DNA of 13,948 nt from Krasilnikovozyma curviuscula (Eukaryota > Basidiomycota > Tremellomycetes > Cystofilobasidiales > Mrakiaceae). Position numbers and translations under genes: made by a program. Positions within the stretch are counted from its first letter, which is position 1. Each line of letters opens with the position of its first letter. Below, one piece after another: positions 1 to 9,390 of the stretch. The notes beneath the pieces are model-generated. The model did not search any database. It was not told the origin of the DNA and was given only the letters and a program-made list of their open reading frames with translations. The DNA lies in assembly GCA_014825775.1 (NCBI GenBank), contig MVAQ01000355.1, positions 1 through 13,948 of the forward strand. Reading direction: 5' to 3'.

Positions 1-688
1 CACCAGCTGTTCCGTCACCTATAAGGCCAACGGTCTTCATACCAGCAACTTCAATCGCATCATTGACAGCTCTCCTCTGATATTGATCAAAGAATGCAGG
101 AACGACAACGACAGCATCAATGACTCGTTCACCAGCCAAGGTCTCTGCCAGCTCTTTTGCATAAGACAGTTGCATCGCCAGTAGTTCTTCCACTGTCCAT
201 GGTTCATCCTTCTTTCCAGGCCTGGCGAAGGCAACTGTAGACCGTGAGGTAGGGGTGATTATCGAAGGGAAGAGTGTGGTGGTGTTGTCTGGTGAATGAA
301 TAGCACCCAAGTGAGGTTTGATGTATTGGAAAGTATCATATGGGAATCTGGCAGACTGTAAAGACATTTTTTAAGAAATCATCATAAGCATTTGCTGACA
401 GCGAAGCAACGCAGCACAGCGCAGGAAAAAAAAGGACACAGCTCCTAAGAGAGAAATGGAGCTTACCAGAGCCTGAGCTTCACCACCGAATAGCCTCTCA
501 TCCTTCTTCCATCCCACAGAGCTGTGGACTTTCCTCTTGGAATCTTTGTTTAGGACGACATCGAACGGTAATCCAGGTTTCACGAGTGATATTTTTGTCC
601 ATTCCGCACCGTAGTCGATGGCCAAAATGGAAGCAAGAGCTCCAGGTAGCAGAGAGAACAGCAGCGAAAATGCAACCACTCCCTTCAT
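1..688 (-). CDS. LHS1: ER lumenal Hsp70-like chaperone LHS1 (HYOU1/Grp170 family), 5' part, partial
   Basis: Partial gene. Exon 1 is 688..467 and exon 2 is 355..1, running off the window. The intron 466..356 (111 nt) has GTAAGC and ACAG ends and is phase 0. About 192 residues are visible. They start with a hydrophobic signal peptide (residues 1 to about 20, ending GALA) followed by SILAIDYGAEWTKISLVKPG, the Hsp70 phosphate-loop region in its Grp170/Lhs1 form. Then come FDVVLNKDSKRK, DERLFGGEAQAL and, in exon 2, RFPYDTFQYIKPHLGA and VVVPAFFDQYQRRAVNDA. This order matches HYOU1/Lhs1 better than canonical BiP. The family acts in the ER lumen as nucleotide exchange factor for BiP/Kar2 and as a holdase during import and folding. 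The start at 688 is chosen because it puts the signal peptide at the N-terminus. An in-frame ATG at 790 would add 34 residues and bury it. The substrate-binding and C-terminal regions lie outside the window. Confidence 0.9.
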
Positions 689-1284
689 CTTGTGGTATTC
701 TTGAGGGTTGAGGTATTCAGTGTGACGTTTCAGAAAGCGCCAGCACGAAACAAGGCTCGCCACGAGAATCCCAATAGTAGTGTTTAGCACTAAGAGATCT
801 TTTGTTCTAACAAGGTAAAGGAAAGGTTACAATATACGTTGCTCCCATGATGGGCTACTAATTTTTCAGTTGTCAAGTGTAGAGACGCGGATGCCCTTTC
901 CTCGAGTATGACCCTCACCAGTAAGACAAGTCGCGACACAGGTTTCCTCAACATCCGTTTAAGATGGGGAGCGCTGCGTCTAAATATAAAATTTGAATAG
1001 TGGAAATCGTAAGGGCCGAGTTCAAGCCGTGTTCAGCTAGCGATGGCGGTCCAGAACTTACCAGAGCGCATATAACAACCTCACCTCAGCTGTTTTTCTG
1101 AATCTAGCTCTCAAAAGACCATAGATACACAGAAATGTTCGATTAAATTTTGTGCCCTCAAATCATATTATAGGGTACGCAGATTCGGGGCTCTGCTATG
1201 CAGCGGCAAACCCCGTGCTACTCATTGTGTCTGACTAACATAAGTCTTCCCTATCCTACATCTATCAGCTCACCACATAACAAC
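689..1284. promoter_or_regulatory. Divergent intergenic region between LHS1 and the Moco-sulfurase-like gene
   Basis: About 600 bp separate the two divergent start codons and should hold both promoters and leaders. I saw no convincing TATA box, heat-shock element array or long ORF here. An AT-rich patch around 1160-1172 (atattatag) is the closest thing to a TATA-like site for the plus-strand gene. An ATG at 790 on the minus strand is in frame with LHS1. Confidence 0.5.
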
Positions 1285-3265
1285 ATGAACTGCATTGAGA
1301 ATCTGGAGCTTACCCCTGCAACGCTCCCCGGTAGCAAATCGTAAGCTGTGTTCATTGTCGAGCTAATTCAATTCAGACCGTTGTTCGGTCGCCAGATGGT
1401 ATAGCTTCAGAAGCGTCCTGACACTCTTTCCTGTTTCCAAAACAGAAATGCTCGTAGATGCTTCTTGCACAAGCACAAGGCATGCTATGGATACGGACTG
1501 GGAGACAAACAGTTCAGAAAGATGGTGAAGAATGAGTATCCGTCGCTTAGAGGTGACTTTATTCGTTGCTCTTCAGGACTTACTTAAATATATGTCTGAC
1601 TTCAATAACCTCTTAATTTTCTCTCGAAGATGCTGTTTACCTTGACTACTCTGCTTCTCCTCCAATTCCAACAGCAACCATCTCCCTTCTTGCGACAACA
1701 ACCTCTTCAACCCTTTTTTCTAATCCCCATTCCCGCTCCCAATCGTCCTCACATACAACATCACAGATCAACAGGGTGCGTTCACAGGTAATGTCTGAGA
1801 TCTTCGGCCTGAAGGCCCCAGAGAGTCAGGAGAAATGGGATCTCGTCTTCACCAGTGGTGCGACAGGAGGGCTAAAGCTGGTCGCTGAAGCATTCGACTG
1901 GAAAAGAACAGGAAGTTCTTATCGGTATCTCAAGGAGGCACATACTTCTGTCCTAGGGATCCGAGGGTGTGCTTTGAGTCAGGGTGCGAATGTTTCTGCT
2001 ATGGATCTTCAAGAGGTCGAGGTGTGGTTACGGCCAGAGAAAGCTGAGGCTGGGGAGTCTGAGCTATTTTCGTATGCAGCTCAATGCAACGCAACTGGAA
2101 AGAGGTTGGGTGTTGGTTTGGGGAGACAGTTGAAGAGGAGACATCCAGGATACAAAGTTCTGTTGGATGCCGCTGCATACCTGTCAACAACGCCGCTCGA
2201 GTTAGACTCGATACCTATTGAGGAGGCACCCGACTTTGTCGTTTGCTCTTTCTACAAAATATTTGTGAGTTGTCTCCTTTCTGATCTTTGTTCCACTTCA
2301 TCGTCCGAACCTTTCCTGGCGTTGGGTCGCAGGGTTACCCCACCGGACTTGGTTGTCTCCTCGTCAAGCTATCAGCATACCCGTCCATCTCGTCCCGTTC
2401 ATATTTCGGAGGAGGAACAATCGAAGGTCTCTCATCTTCTTCCCCCTTCTGGTCCTTTCCATATAACTCCAGTTCCACAACCTCTCAGACCTTCATCCAT
2501 CCGGCGCTCGAAGACGGCACTGTCAACTTCCTCGGCATCATCGCTCTCGGACTAGCATTCAAGACTTTCCATCGTATCTATCGTTCTCTCCTTGCTATCT
2601 CGAAACACGCCATCTGTCTCGCAGACTTCGCACGCGTGCAACTTGACGCTATCGTACACCCAAACGGCGTTCAAGCTGTGAAGAGACATGCTGCCTTCCG
2701 GTCCTCCGATGGAACTAGTATCAATCTTGAATTATCAGATGGACCAGTCATCTCGTTCACGCTGTACACTGCAGACAGCAGACCAATTGGACATGTTACC
2801 GTCGACCGATTGGCTAGGGATAGAGGACTGCAGTTGCGATCTGGTGGATTGTGTAACGTTGGATTAGTAGAATCAGCATTAGGATACGATGATGAAGAGA
2901 TACTGGAGCTGTATAAGAACGGGCGAAGATGCGGTGGTGATGGTGAGTCTTTGAAATTTGAGAAATAGAGTCTAATAGGTCTGAATTTCTCATTGTCCTG
3001 TGCAGATGAGTTCGCACCTCAACAGGCTGATGAATCTGAAGATCGCCCTTTGGGCATTGTCCGAGTCTCCTTCGGCGCTGCATCAACCATAGACGATGTT
3101 CTGGCTTTCGTTGCTTTTGTGAGGGAGACGTGCACCTGCACTTCCGAGAAGCAAATGAGGGTCGAGCAGGAAAAAGTGGAAGTAAAGGAAAGGGTGGTAA
3201 AGCCCAAAGTCAGCTTGAAAGGGAAGTTTGCTAGTCTGCTGGATCAAAGATATGATAGACGTTGA
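1285..3265 (+). CDS. Molybdenum cofactor sulfurase-like protein, NifS-like (class V aminotransferase) domain only
   Basis: Five exons: 1285..1340, 1446..1552, 1630..2264, 2333..2942 and 3006..3265, giving 555 aa. Introns are 105, 77, 68 and 63 nt. All begin GT; the second ends AAG rather than YAG. Motifs follow the Moco sulfurase order: YGYGLGDKQF, DAVYLDYSASP, DLVFTSGATGGLKLVAEAF, HTSVLGIRG, LLDAAAYLSTTPLEL, then SFYKIFGYPTGLGCLL across the exon 3/4 junction with PLP lysine K264, YFGGGTIEG, EDGTVNFLGIIAL and the active-site loop LRSGGLCNVG with Cys440. It ends with PLGIVRVSFGAASTIDDVLAF, the usual end of the NifS-like domain, plus a charged tail. Full-length Moco sulfurases (ABA3, HxB, MOCOS) exceed 800 aa and add a MOSC domain, which is absent here. 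In that family the enzyme takes sulfur from L-cysteine to activate xanthine dehydrogenase and aldehyde oxidase. Whether this short form does so is unknown. Confidence 0.85.
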
Positions 3266-3852
3266 TTTTCTCGTCATCTAATCGAGATCATAACAAGGCA
3301 CTTACTTGTTAATGGTGAGGGTTTTAATAAGTGTTCTGTCCGAACGCTGTCAATTTGGGCTGAGCCTCTGGGGATCAAAGCACGCGGCAAGTAGCGACAA
3401 GAATGCTGGGCTACCGTAGGTATGCTTACGTATCTATTTTACATTTTTCGTATGTTGCTAGAGTGGAGATTTTGTATTCTGCAAGCCGAGAAATTGTTGC
3501 ACAGATGTCGGCAGTAGAGGTAGAGGTTTGGCCCTGTATGCTTACTTTGCCGTCAGATAGATCTGCTGATAGAGAAGCGGTTTTACTTCTTCAACTGGAC
3601 ATTTTAAATACCCTCGCAGAAAGGATAAGAAAGGATAAACAGCTTATTCAGGTATTCACCCACCAAGTCTCCGCACACAGAGGAAAGGGGGAATTGATGC
3701 GTCGCGACTGCTTTCAGGTTTTCATTTGAACTCTTTCGTGATGTTCTGTGCCGCTCTAGTGCGAATCCCAGCTGGACTATTCTTTCCTCTCCTTATGCTC
3801 CTCAAAGCGGAGTCTGGAAAATTCTTCTATCGGATTGTACTTTGAGTCTCCT
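3266..3852. other. Convergent intergenic region (3' ends of the sulfurase-like and NDUFA11-like genes)
   Basis: About 590 bp lie between two stop codons that face each other, so this stretch should hold both 3' UTRs and polyadenylation sites. A plus-strand ORF at 3403-3729 (108 codons) is present but resembles no family I know. No MOSC-domain remnant was recognised that could complete the upstream enzyme. Confidence 0.5.
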
Positions 3853-5075
3853 CTACACGATCGCTTGTCCTTCGTACTCTTCGACTCCTGGCCAGATGTT
3901 CATCCTTCCGACTGGTTTCTTATCCAAGACCTCCTGATAGATCTTGTCCAGCTCCTCCGCTCGTCGCAAGTACTCGGAAGCTGGGACATACGGAATACCA
4001 GCCGCTCCGTGGTAGCCTATACAGATGGATAGGTGAAAAAGTGTTTTCAGTCGAGAGCCGCCAGCAAGAAGGACAGCGACGACGACGCACCTGGTAAAGG
4101 ATCGACATCCTCCAACTTTTTCCTCTTCAAGAACGTACTCTCAACGTATGAATCGTACTCGACTTGATTCATCTTCCACAAGTTGTCGTCTCCCAAGAGA
4201 CCGAGACCACCGTTTCCTGCGAACCAAGCGGCAGACCAGAGGCCAGCACCAGACATTGCTGAGATTGCAACAGCACGTGAGAAGGAGTTTCCTGAAACAA
4301 GGCGATGTGAGTAAGAAGGTTTGTCGAAGTCTGAAAGATGAGGCGCAAATAGTGCGTCTCTCCAGGATGGGACACCTCCAAAATAGGGTGCTTCGCCCGA
4401 GTATCACAAAGTCTTGAGCCGAAACCGAACAGGAATCACTACTAACCTCTCGCAAGACCCCAGAGTAAACCAGCAGCTGTTCCACCGACTCCAGCGTTGT
4501 GTCCATCTCGAGCTTGACGAACGTTACCCGTGATGCCTTTGACGGCGATAAACGTTATTGCTGACACAGCTGTTGAACGTAACAATACCACCAGTAGATA
4601 CATATTAGATAAATGAAGAGGTGAGATGTGGTGTTGAGAGGTGAGGAGAGTGGGAACGGAAAGAAAGGTGCGGTGGGGAACGAAGTAGAGGTAGTTAGCC
4701 TTCATTATCAGAAAACTCCCCTTCACACCCACCTCGAAGCCCTGAACTTACTGAAGTGAGGAATCACAAGAGCTTCTCTGGACAAGAAAGCTTTTTGTAG
4801 TGTAGGCCTGAGACCTTCGAAAGGAGCAGCCTAGCGAATTACAAGTCGCACGGAGAATACGCCTGTCAGCTCTTCAGCCCTTAAATGGGAGATCCGAGAG
4901 TTTTTCTTACCTTCCAGATACTCCAGACAGAGCTAACCATGATACCCGTCTTTGTGATGTCAAAGACATCGCCAATGACATTGTAAGGGACGAAATAGTC
5001 GTAGCCTGTTGGATGAGGGGAGAATGAGGCCGTCAATGGAGGCTTCTGATCGCCTGTAGCAGAGTGACCACCCAT
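3853..5075 (-). CDS. Tim17/22/23-fold mitochondrial membrane protein, probable complex I subunit NDUFA11 (B14.7)-like
   Basis: Five exons on the minus strand: 5075..4911, 4830..4752, 4569..4447, 4291..4091 and 4016..3853, giving 243 aa. Introns are 80, 182, 155 and 74 nt with consensus ends, and frame is kept through all four. The N-terminus has PTGYDYFVPYNVIGDVFDIT followed by a hydrophobic stretch. Further hydrophobic segments lie around residues 82-95, 104-121 and 126-147. The centre, with NVRQARDGHNAGVGGTAAG then LLWGLARGNSFSRAVAIS, matches the glycine-rich second half of Tim17-type proteins. NDUFA11 has a similar VREK...GGCAGGL block there. The C-terminus is soluble: MNQVEYDSYVESTFLKRKK, a conserved-looking NIWPGVEEYEG and a stop at 3855-3853. 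NDUFA11 is an accessory subunit in the membrane arm of NADH:ubiquinone oxidoreductase in the inner mitochondrial membrane. The Tim17-type fold is likely; the NDUFA11 identity is inference. An in-frame stop and no other ATG upstream support the start at 5075. Confidence 0.65.
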
Positions 5076-6372
5076 CGCTACTGCAGACTTTGCTGTAGCC
5101 CCAAAAGATGAGCTAGAGATGAGGGGTTTGAGTGACTGTTTTGGGATAAGAAGGAAGTTGAAGCAGCGAATTTCCCCACTCGCGAGGGTGCAAGCTCAAC
5201 ACGAATTTTCTAACAAGCTGGGAACATTACATTTATATCTAATTGTACTAGATTTACTTCTATTTTACTTTCTGAGTGGTTCCAAAAAATAGAGAAAGAA
5301 AGAGACCCCTAGCTTCCCCGGCTAGCCCTGCCCACCTTTCGCCTGCCTCAATACGGCCTGTAGGTCTTCTCAATCCCTTCGTAAAAGACTCCAAGGATTG
5401 ATAGTAGATTGATTTATGACTTTAGCCTGTTCCTGGATCGTGAGGGCGACTTAGAGCTTTATTTTGAATACCGGCTGTAAGATGACAAGGAATTTAAAGC
5501 TTTTTCTCTGAATCTTTTTTTTTTGTGAGGATAGCTTCCAAGCTAGAAAATCTATTCAGTTTTACTCATTTTGAGTTTTTGAAGGTGGGTGACCATCAGA
5601 CAAAAAGTTCTATACCCATTTTTCGTTTCCTCGACCTCGTGAATCCTTGACGAAGTGACTTCAATCCATATTTACCCAAATCCTCGGAACAGCTCACACA
5701 ATTAAAAGAACCACCTTAATCTTCTTACCAGTAACCAGCTTGGACTACAGGTCTTATTGCAGGAACCAACAAAATCTCAGGTACGTATTTCACTAAAGAA
5801 CTTCTCTGTCCCAGCCAAACTTTTTCTTCATGTCATAATGCCCGTGCTGACTCTATCTACCCTCTTGGATTCATTCTTAACTTCATGCTGATCTTCCGGA
5901 TGCTTGGATGTGTGTGTGTCTCACGCCTTTGCCGTCGTTGATCCCTTTTTTCTCTCCTCCGTTCGATATTCGTCCGATGGGACGTGGATTGCCTTGTTCC
6001 CTCGTCTGGTGCTATCTTTCCCATTCCCACACCTCCCTGAATCAAACCTTCATCGTCATATATGGGTTTTCATTTTCACCTCATTTCTCTCCATCTGGGC
6101 TTGACACGTCTTTAGTCATCCAAAGCAACTCGATCCCACTCGGTTCATGCTCTTCGACTCAAACACTAAATCAGATAGAAAGTACTCTTCAAATTTACAT
6201 ATACGGAACTCTCAACACTAAAAAAGTGAGCCCCCTTTTCATATGTGTCTTTTGAGTATCGCGCTGCTGCCGGCCCTTCCACCTGACCAGCCGAAGCAAT
6301 TCGTATGTTCCCTCAGCTTGTCAGAGCTGACACGTTTGATTTTTCTGTTTATTCTTCAGATAACCCTTAACC
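5076..6372. promoter_or_regulatory. Divergent intergenic region and 5' leader of the eIF5 gene
   Basis: About 1.3 kb separate the NDUFA11-like start (minus) and the eIF5 start (plus). The right half looks like transcribed eIF5 leader: a strong donor CAG|GTACGT at 5781, further donors at 6226 (GTGAGC) and 6303 (GTATGT), and one acceptor TTCTTCAG ending at 6359. Pyrimidine-rich stretches around 5930-6090 contain overlapping ORFs at 5904-6104 and 5908-6255. These look like compositional artefacts of intron or leader sequence, not proteins. Confidence 0.5.
5781..6359 (+). other. Probable 5' UTR intron(s) of eIF5, with alternative donors
   Basis: The sequence aaaatctcag|gtacgtattt at 5771-5790 is an excellent donor. 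The acceptor attcttcag ends at 6359, 13 bases before the eIF5 ATG, giving a 579-nt intron. Alternative donors at 6226 (134-nt intron) and 6303 (57-nt intron) share this acceptor. The 57-nt version has a CTGAC branch-point-like site near 6328-6332. At least one leader intron is well supported by the strong acceptor; which donor is used cannot be told from sequence. Confidence 0.55.
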
Positions 6373-6386
6373 ATGGCTACCGTTAA
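6243..6386 (+). other. Candidate upstream ORF overlapping the eIF5 start codon (if the 57-nt intron is the one spliced)
   Basis: An ATG at 6243 opens a reading frame of 20 codons to 6302. After removal of 6303..6359 it continues in another frame across the main ATG and stops at TAA 6384-6386, giving 28 residues. The start context is weak (pyrimidine at -3), whereas the eIF5 ATG has A at -3 and G at +4. The uORF exists only in transcripts that start upstream of 6243 and use the 6303 donor; the 5781 and 6226 donors remove its start. Confidence 0.3.
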
Positions 6387-7936
6387 CATCAGAAGAGACG
6401 TCGATGACAAGTTCTACAGATACAAAATGCCCGTCCTCCAGACGAAGATCGAAGGAAAGGGAAACGGTATCAAGACTGTCATTCCAAACATGTCCGCCGT
6501 TGCGTCTGCTTTGAGTAGACCTCCTCTTTGTAAATCTAAGGTTCTTTTCTTGAAGGTGCCCTTAATTTATAATGACTCACGTTTATTCTTGTTTCCAACT
6601 TCGTGCTCTCCCCTTCTAGACCCAACAAAGTTCTTTGGAGCTGAACTTGGTGCTCAGACCAAGTTTGAAGATAAAAATGACAGATACATCGTGAACGGCG
6701 CTCACGACGCCAACCGATTGAGAGAGTTACTAGACGTGAGTTGATCTGCTGGCTAGCTTTGCGATAACAATTTGTTTGCTAGCTATTCTGACGTCTTCAT
6801 GCTATTACATACAGGTTTTCATCGCCAAGTTTGTTCTCTGTGGGAAATGTAAGAACCCAGAAACTGACCTCGTCATCACCAAGAGCGAAGATGTCCTCCG
6901 AGACTGCAAAGCCTGTGGGGCCACCACCCTCATTGACATGAGGCACAAGCTTACATCTTTCATTATCAAGAATCCACCTGAAGTCAAGACGATCAAAGGA
7001 CTCAAGAAGGGTGGTGAAAACACTCCAGCTGCTAACGCCCAAGCTGCTCTGGGATCCACAAAGAAGGAGAAAGCTGAAGAGGGCGAAGACGAAACAGGCG
7101 AGGAGAATACACAAGCAAACGCTGAGATCGACGAGTCTGAGATTCCAGACGTCGGGGATAGGGGCGACGACGATGACGATTGGGCCGTTGACACCTCACC
7201 TGAAGCCGTCGCAGCTCGTGAAAAGGAACTCGCCGCTCAGCTCAAGAGCTCCATGATTCTTGGTGGTCAAGATGGTGACGATGATGAGGAAGAAGATCAG
7301 GATTCACCATACTTTCAGTTCAAGACGTGGATTGTGGAGTCGAAGGAGGCAGCTGGGATTGAGTCGTTAGATTCGGCCAAGGTTTATGAGAAGGCAAAGG
7401 AGCTGGGTGTGGAAAAAAAGCACAAGGCAGTCTGTGTGATTGCTGAAGTGTTGTTCACTGAGAATGCTGTCAAGGAGATTCCAAAATTCTCCAAGGTCCT
7501 CAAGAAGGTATGTTGAAGCAGAGACTTCTTGTTGTTTCCATTGATATGCCCCGGACTTGAATCTAATGCTGTTTTGTTTTTAGATGATCTCTTCCGAAAA
7601 GCACCAGAAGGCTCTCCTTGGTGGAACTGAACGTCTCGTTGGAAATTCCTTCCCGGACACTCTCCTCCCTCAGGTCCCAAAACTCTTGATGGCTTACTAC
7701 CAGCTCGACGTGCTTGATGAAGAGGTTGCTAAAAACTGGGGAACTCATGTCAGTAAGAAATACACTGATAAGGAGACGAGTAAGAAGGTCAGGAAGGCTA
7801 GCGAGCCATTCTTAAAGGTCAGTCTTGGGTGTTGCTACCTCTTTATCTGTGATTTGGAGCTTTGACTTACCTTCTGATTCTCATCTTCCCGTAGTGGCTT
7901 GAAACTGCTGACGAGTCTGAGGAGGAGTCAGAGTAA
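6373..7936 (+). CDS. TIF5: Eukaryotic translation initiation factor 5 (eIF5)
   Basis: Five exons: 6373..6529, 6620..6735, 6815..7507, 7584..7817 and 7895..7936, giving 413 aa. Introns are 90, 79, 76 and 77 nt with GT...AG ends. The N-terminus ([20 protein letters not shown]) carries Arg16, equivalent to the catalytic arginine at position 15 of yeast eIF5. The zinc-binding fold has Cys100, Cys103, Cys122 and Cys125. An acidic linker follows, with [19 protein letters not shown] around Trp214, a typical eIF5 motif. The last third is the W2/HEAT domain with [20 protein letters not shown] and the C-terminal aromatic-acidic box [13 protein letters not shown] on its own 14-codon exon. The protein is the GTPase-activating protein for eIF2 in the 43S/48S complex. 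It bridges eIF2beta, eIF3c and eIF1 and promotes GTP hydrolysis and start-codon selection. The start ATG is in good context. Length is close to other eIF5 proteins (about 400-430 aa). Confidence 0.96.
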
Positions 7937-8072
7937 ACAATATCGTTCCCCCCACCATCTCCCATCTCAAGCGCAAGAGTAACGCAAAAAATGTAAATTT
8001 CTCTTTCAGATAATACTTTTATGCTGTCCTGACGTATCAGATTGGATCTAGGTAATTATGAATCGTCATCTG

Positions 8073-8096
8073 CTCGATGTAACTCGATGTAACTCG
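8073..8096. repeat. Short tandem repeat, 10-bp unit, 2.4 copies
   Basis: The unit CTCGATGTAA occurs twice in tandem (8073-8082, 8083-8092) followed by a partial CTCG. It lies about 140 bp past the eIF5 stop codon. No function is evident. Confidence 0.8.
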
Positions 8097-8338
8097 TTGC
8101 TCGCAGTATTTCCATTTTCCCTTCCGTTCCTTGTCTACACAGTACCGTTGCATGATCAATTCATTTTCTGCCATTTGAGAGTGCTGCCACTCTTTGCAGT
8201 CGAAAGGAGGCGATGCGATTGGCTCGGCGTGCAGATGCGACTTTCAAACTTAAAATAGGTTTCCTGACAAAGCAGAAGGGCATACGCGCTACGAAGCTGA
8301 AGTCGTGATTGCATAAGGTTTAATGTTATTTTCTGAGT

Positions 8339-8500
8339 ATGACTGCCCCATATCTTCTTACAGACGCCAACCCCAACAAATCGTTTCAGCAGCTTGGCAT
8401 TTTCACTTTTGAAGGTCAGAAACCTCTCCCAATCTCCGTCGAAGACTTATATATGGTCTGGAGGAAGCTTGGTCAGCATAAATCTGGGTCTGAACGCTGA
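8339..8500 (+). CDS. Candidate small ORF, 53 aa, unknown
   Basis: ATG at 8339 to TGA at 8498-8500, uninterrupted. The product begins MTAPYLLTDANPNKSFQQLG and contains PLPISVEDLYMVWRKLG. Its mixed, non-repetitive composition looks more protein-like than most intergenic frames here. No family is recognised. There is no strong splice site joining it to further exons, and no TATA box was identified upstream. It may be a real microprotein, an exon remnant or chance. Confidence 0.25.
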   Translation: MTAPYLLTDANPNKSFQQLGIFTFEGQKPLPISVEDLYMVWRKLGQHKSGSER

Positions 8501-9390
8501 GAAAGCCGTTGGTTTCTTGGTTTCAACTTAACGGGCTGACTGGTGTCTTGTCTTAGTTAACTCTAGCCTTCGTAAAAGCGGTTGAAAGCGTGCTAGCCAA
8601 CCTAGATGAGAATGAAAGTCATCTGCTTTCAATTATAGCACTTTTATATATACAGTCTTTGGTACCGTCTTCGCTGCAGATTATGGCGTGACAGCTTCAA
8701 GTGAACGCCCGTTTCTGTTCTTCTGTTGCCATTTCTGCTTCCTATCATCCGAATCTATTTCAAATTCATAAACATTGCAGTTTGATTAGGAAGTCAGTGA
8801 GAATATAGTCAGGAAGACGCGCTGGACGCTCTGATCTGATAACGGCAAGTCATTTCAAAACAGGGGGGGGTCTGCTGAGGACGTATGCCACCCAGGGAAT
8901 CATGGGTTCTTTCCTACTAGCTCTGATTTCTGTGTTGATCTCTTTCTTGAAAATTCAGCGCCCCAAATGAGAAGATTTCTCATGAAGGCGCCTATCGTTT
9001 GTTTGCATTACAAAGTCGCTTAAAAAGATTCAGGAGTGCTTTCACTTCCATCTTCAGTATTGAATCGTTGACATAACACCAATGGGGCTGAACACTTGAA
9101 GAAGGTGATACTCAAAGGGGATAAGCAAAGCTGCTGCGAGTAGCGGCGAGTTCGCAGTTCAAGCTCGCACCCCTCCTCGTTCCAAACTCCGACCCTGCTA
9201 ATAGATAGTTTGCACCCTAACCAAACTTCTGTTGATTCTCAACCACTCTGGAGCTCATTCTTCTATTCAGCACCACGTTGACTCTGTACCCATTCGGCCT
9301 CATAGCAGGCTGTTAGGCACAACATTGAACATTGTGCTCTCACCAGGTTTTTGCTGACCTTTCTGTGACAATCTTTCAATTTTGACTATA

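Larger units (their letters stand above)
7937..9390. other. Long intergenic region between eIF5 and the Ser-rich gene
   Basis: About 1.45 kb with no recognisable conserved gene. It holds the eIF5 3' UTR at its left and the promoter of the next gene at its right. It contains a short tandem repeat at 8073-8096, a small coding-like ORF at 8339-8500, a TATATATA stretch near 8645-8652 and a run of eight G at 8863-8870. An ORF at 8058-8258 (66 codons) has no coding character that I can recognise. Confidence 0.5.

Noticed and set aside
3853..5075. V-ATPase proteolipid (c'' subunit) identity for the minus-strand membrane protein
   Set aside because: At first glance the hydrophobic, Gly/Ala-rich segments suggested a proteolipid. 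No conserved membrane-embedded glutamate in a proteolipid context was found, and the GGTAAGLLWGLARG block and soluble C-terminus fit the Tim17/NDUFA11 type better.
5904..6255. Two overlapping plus-strand ORFs in the eIF5 leader
   Set aside because: They are rich in Phe, Ser, Pro and Leu because the region is pyrimidine-rich. They lie inside the probable leader intron and show no recognisable motif.
6797..7256. Long minus-strand and alternative plus-strand ORFs within eIF5 exon 3
   Set aside because: They overlap a firmly identified eIF5 coding exon in other frames and are shadows of its biased acidic codons.
8863..8870. Run of eight G residues as a G-quadruplex
   Set aside because: It is one isolated run without the three further G tracts needed nearby.
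9141..9175. tRNA B-box-like sequence (gcagttcaagctcgc)
   Set aside because: No matching A box or cloverleaf stems could be drawn around it. A similar ttcaagcc stretch near 1021 fails for the same reason.
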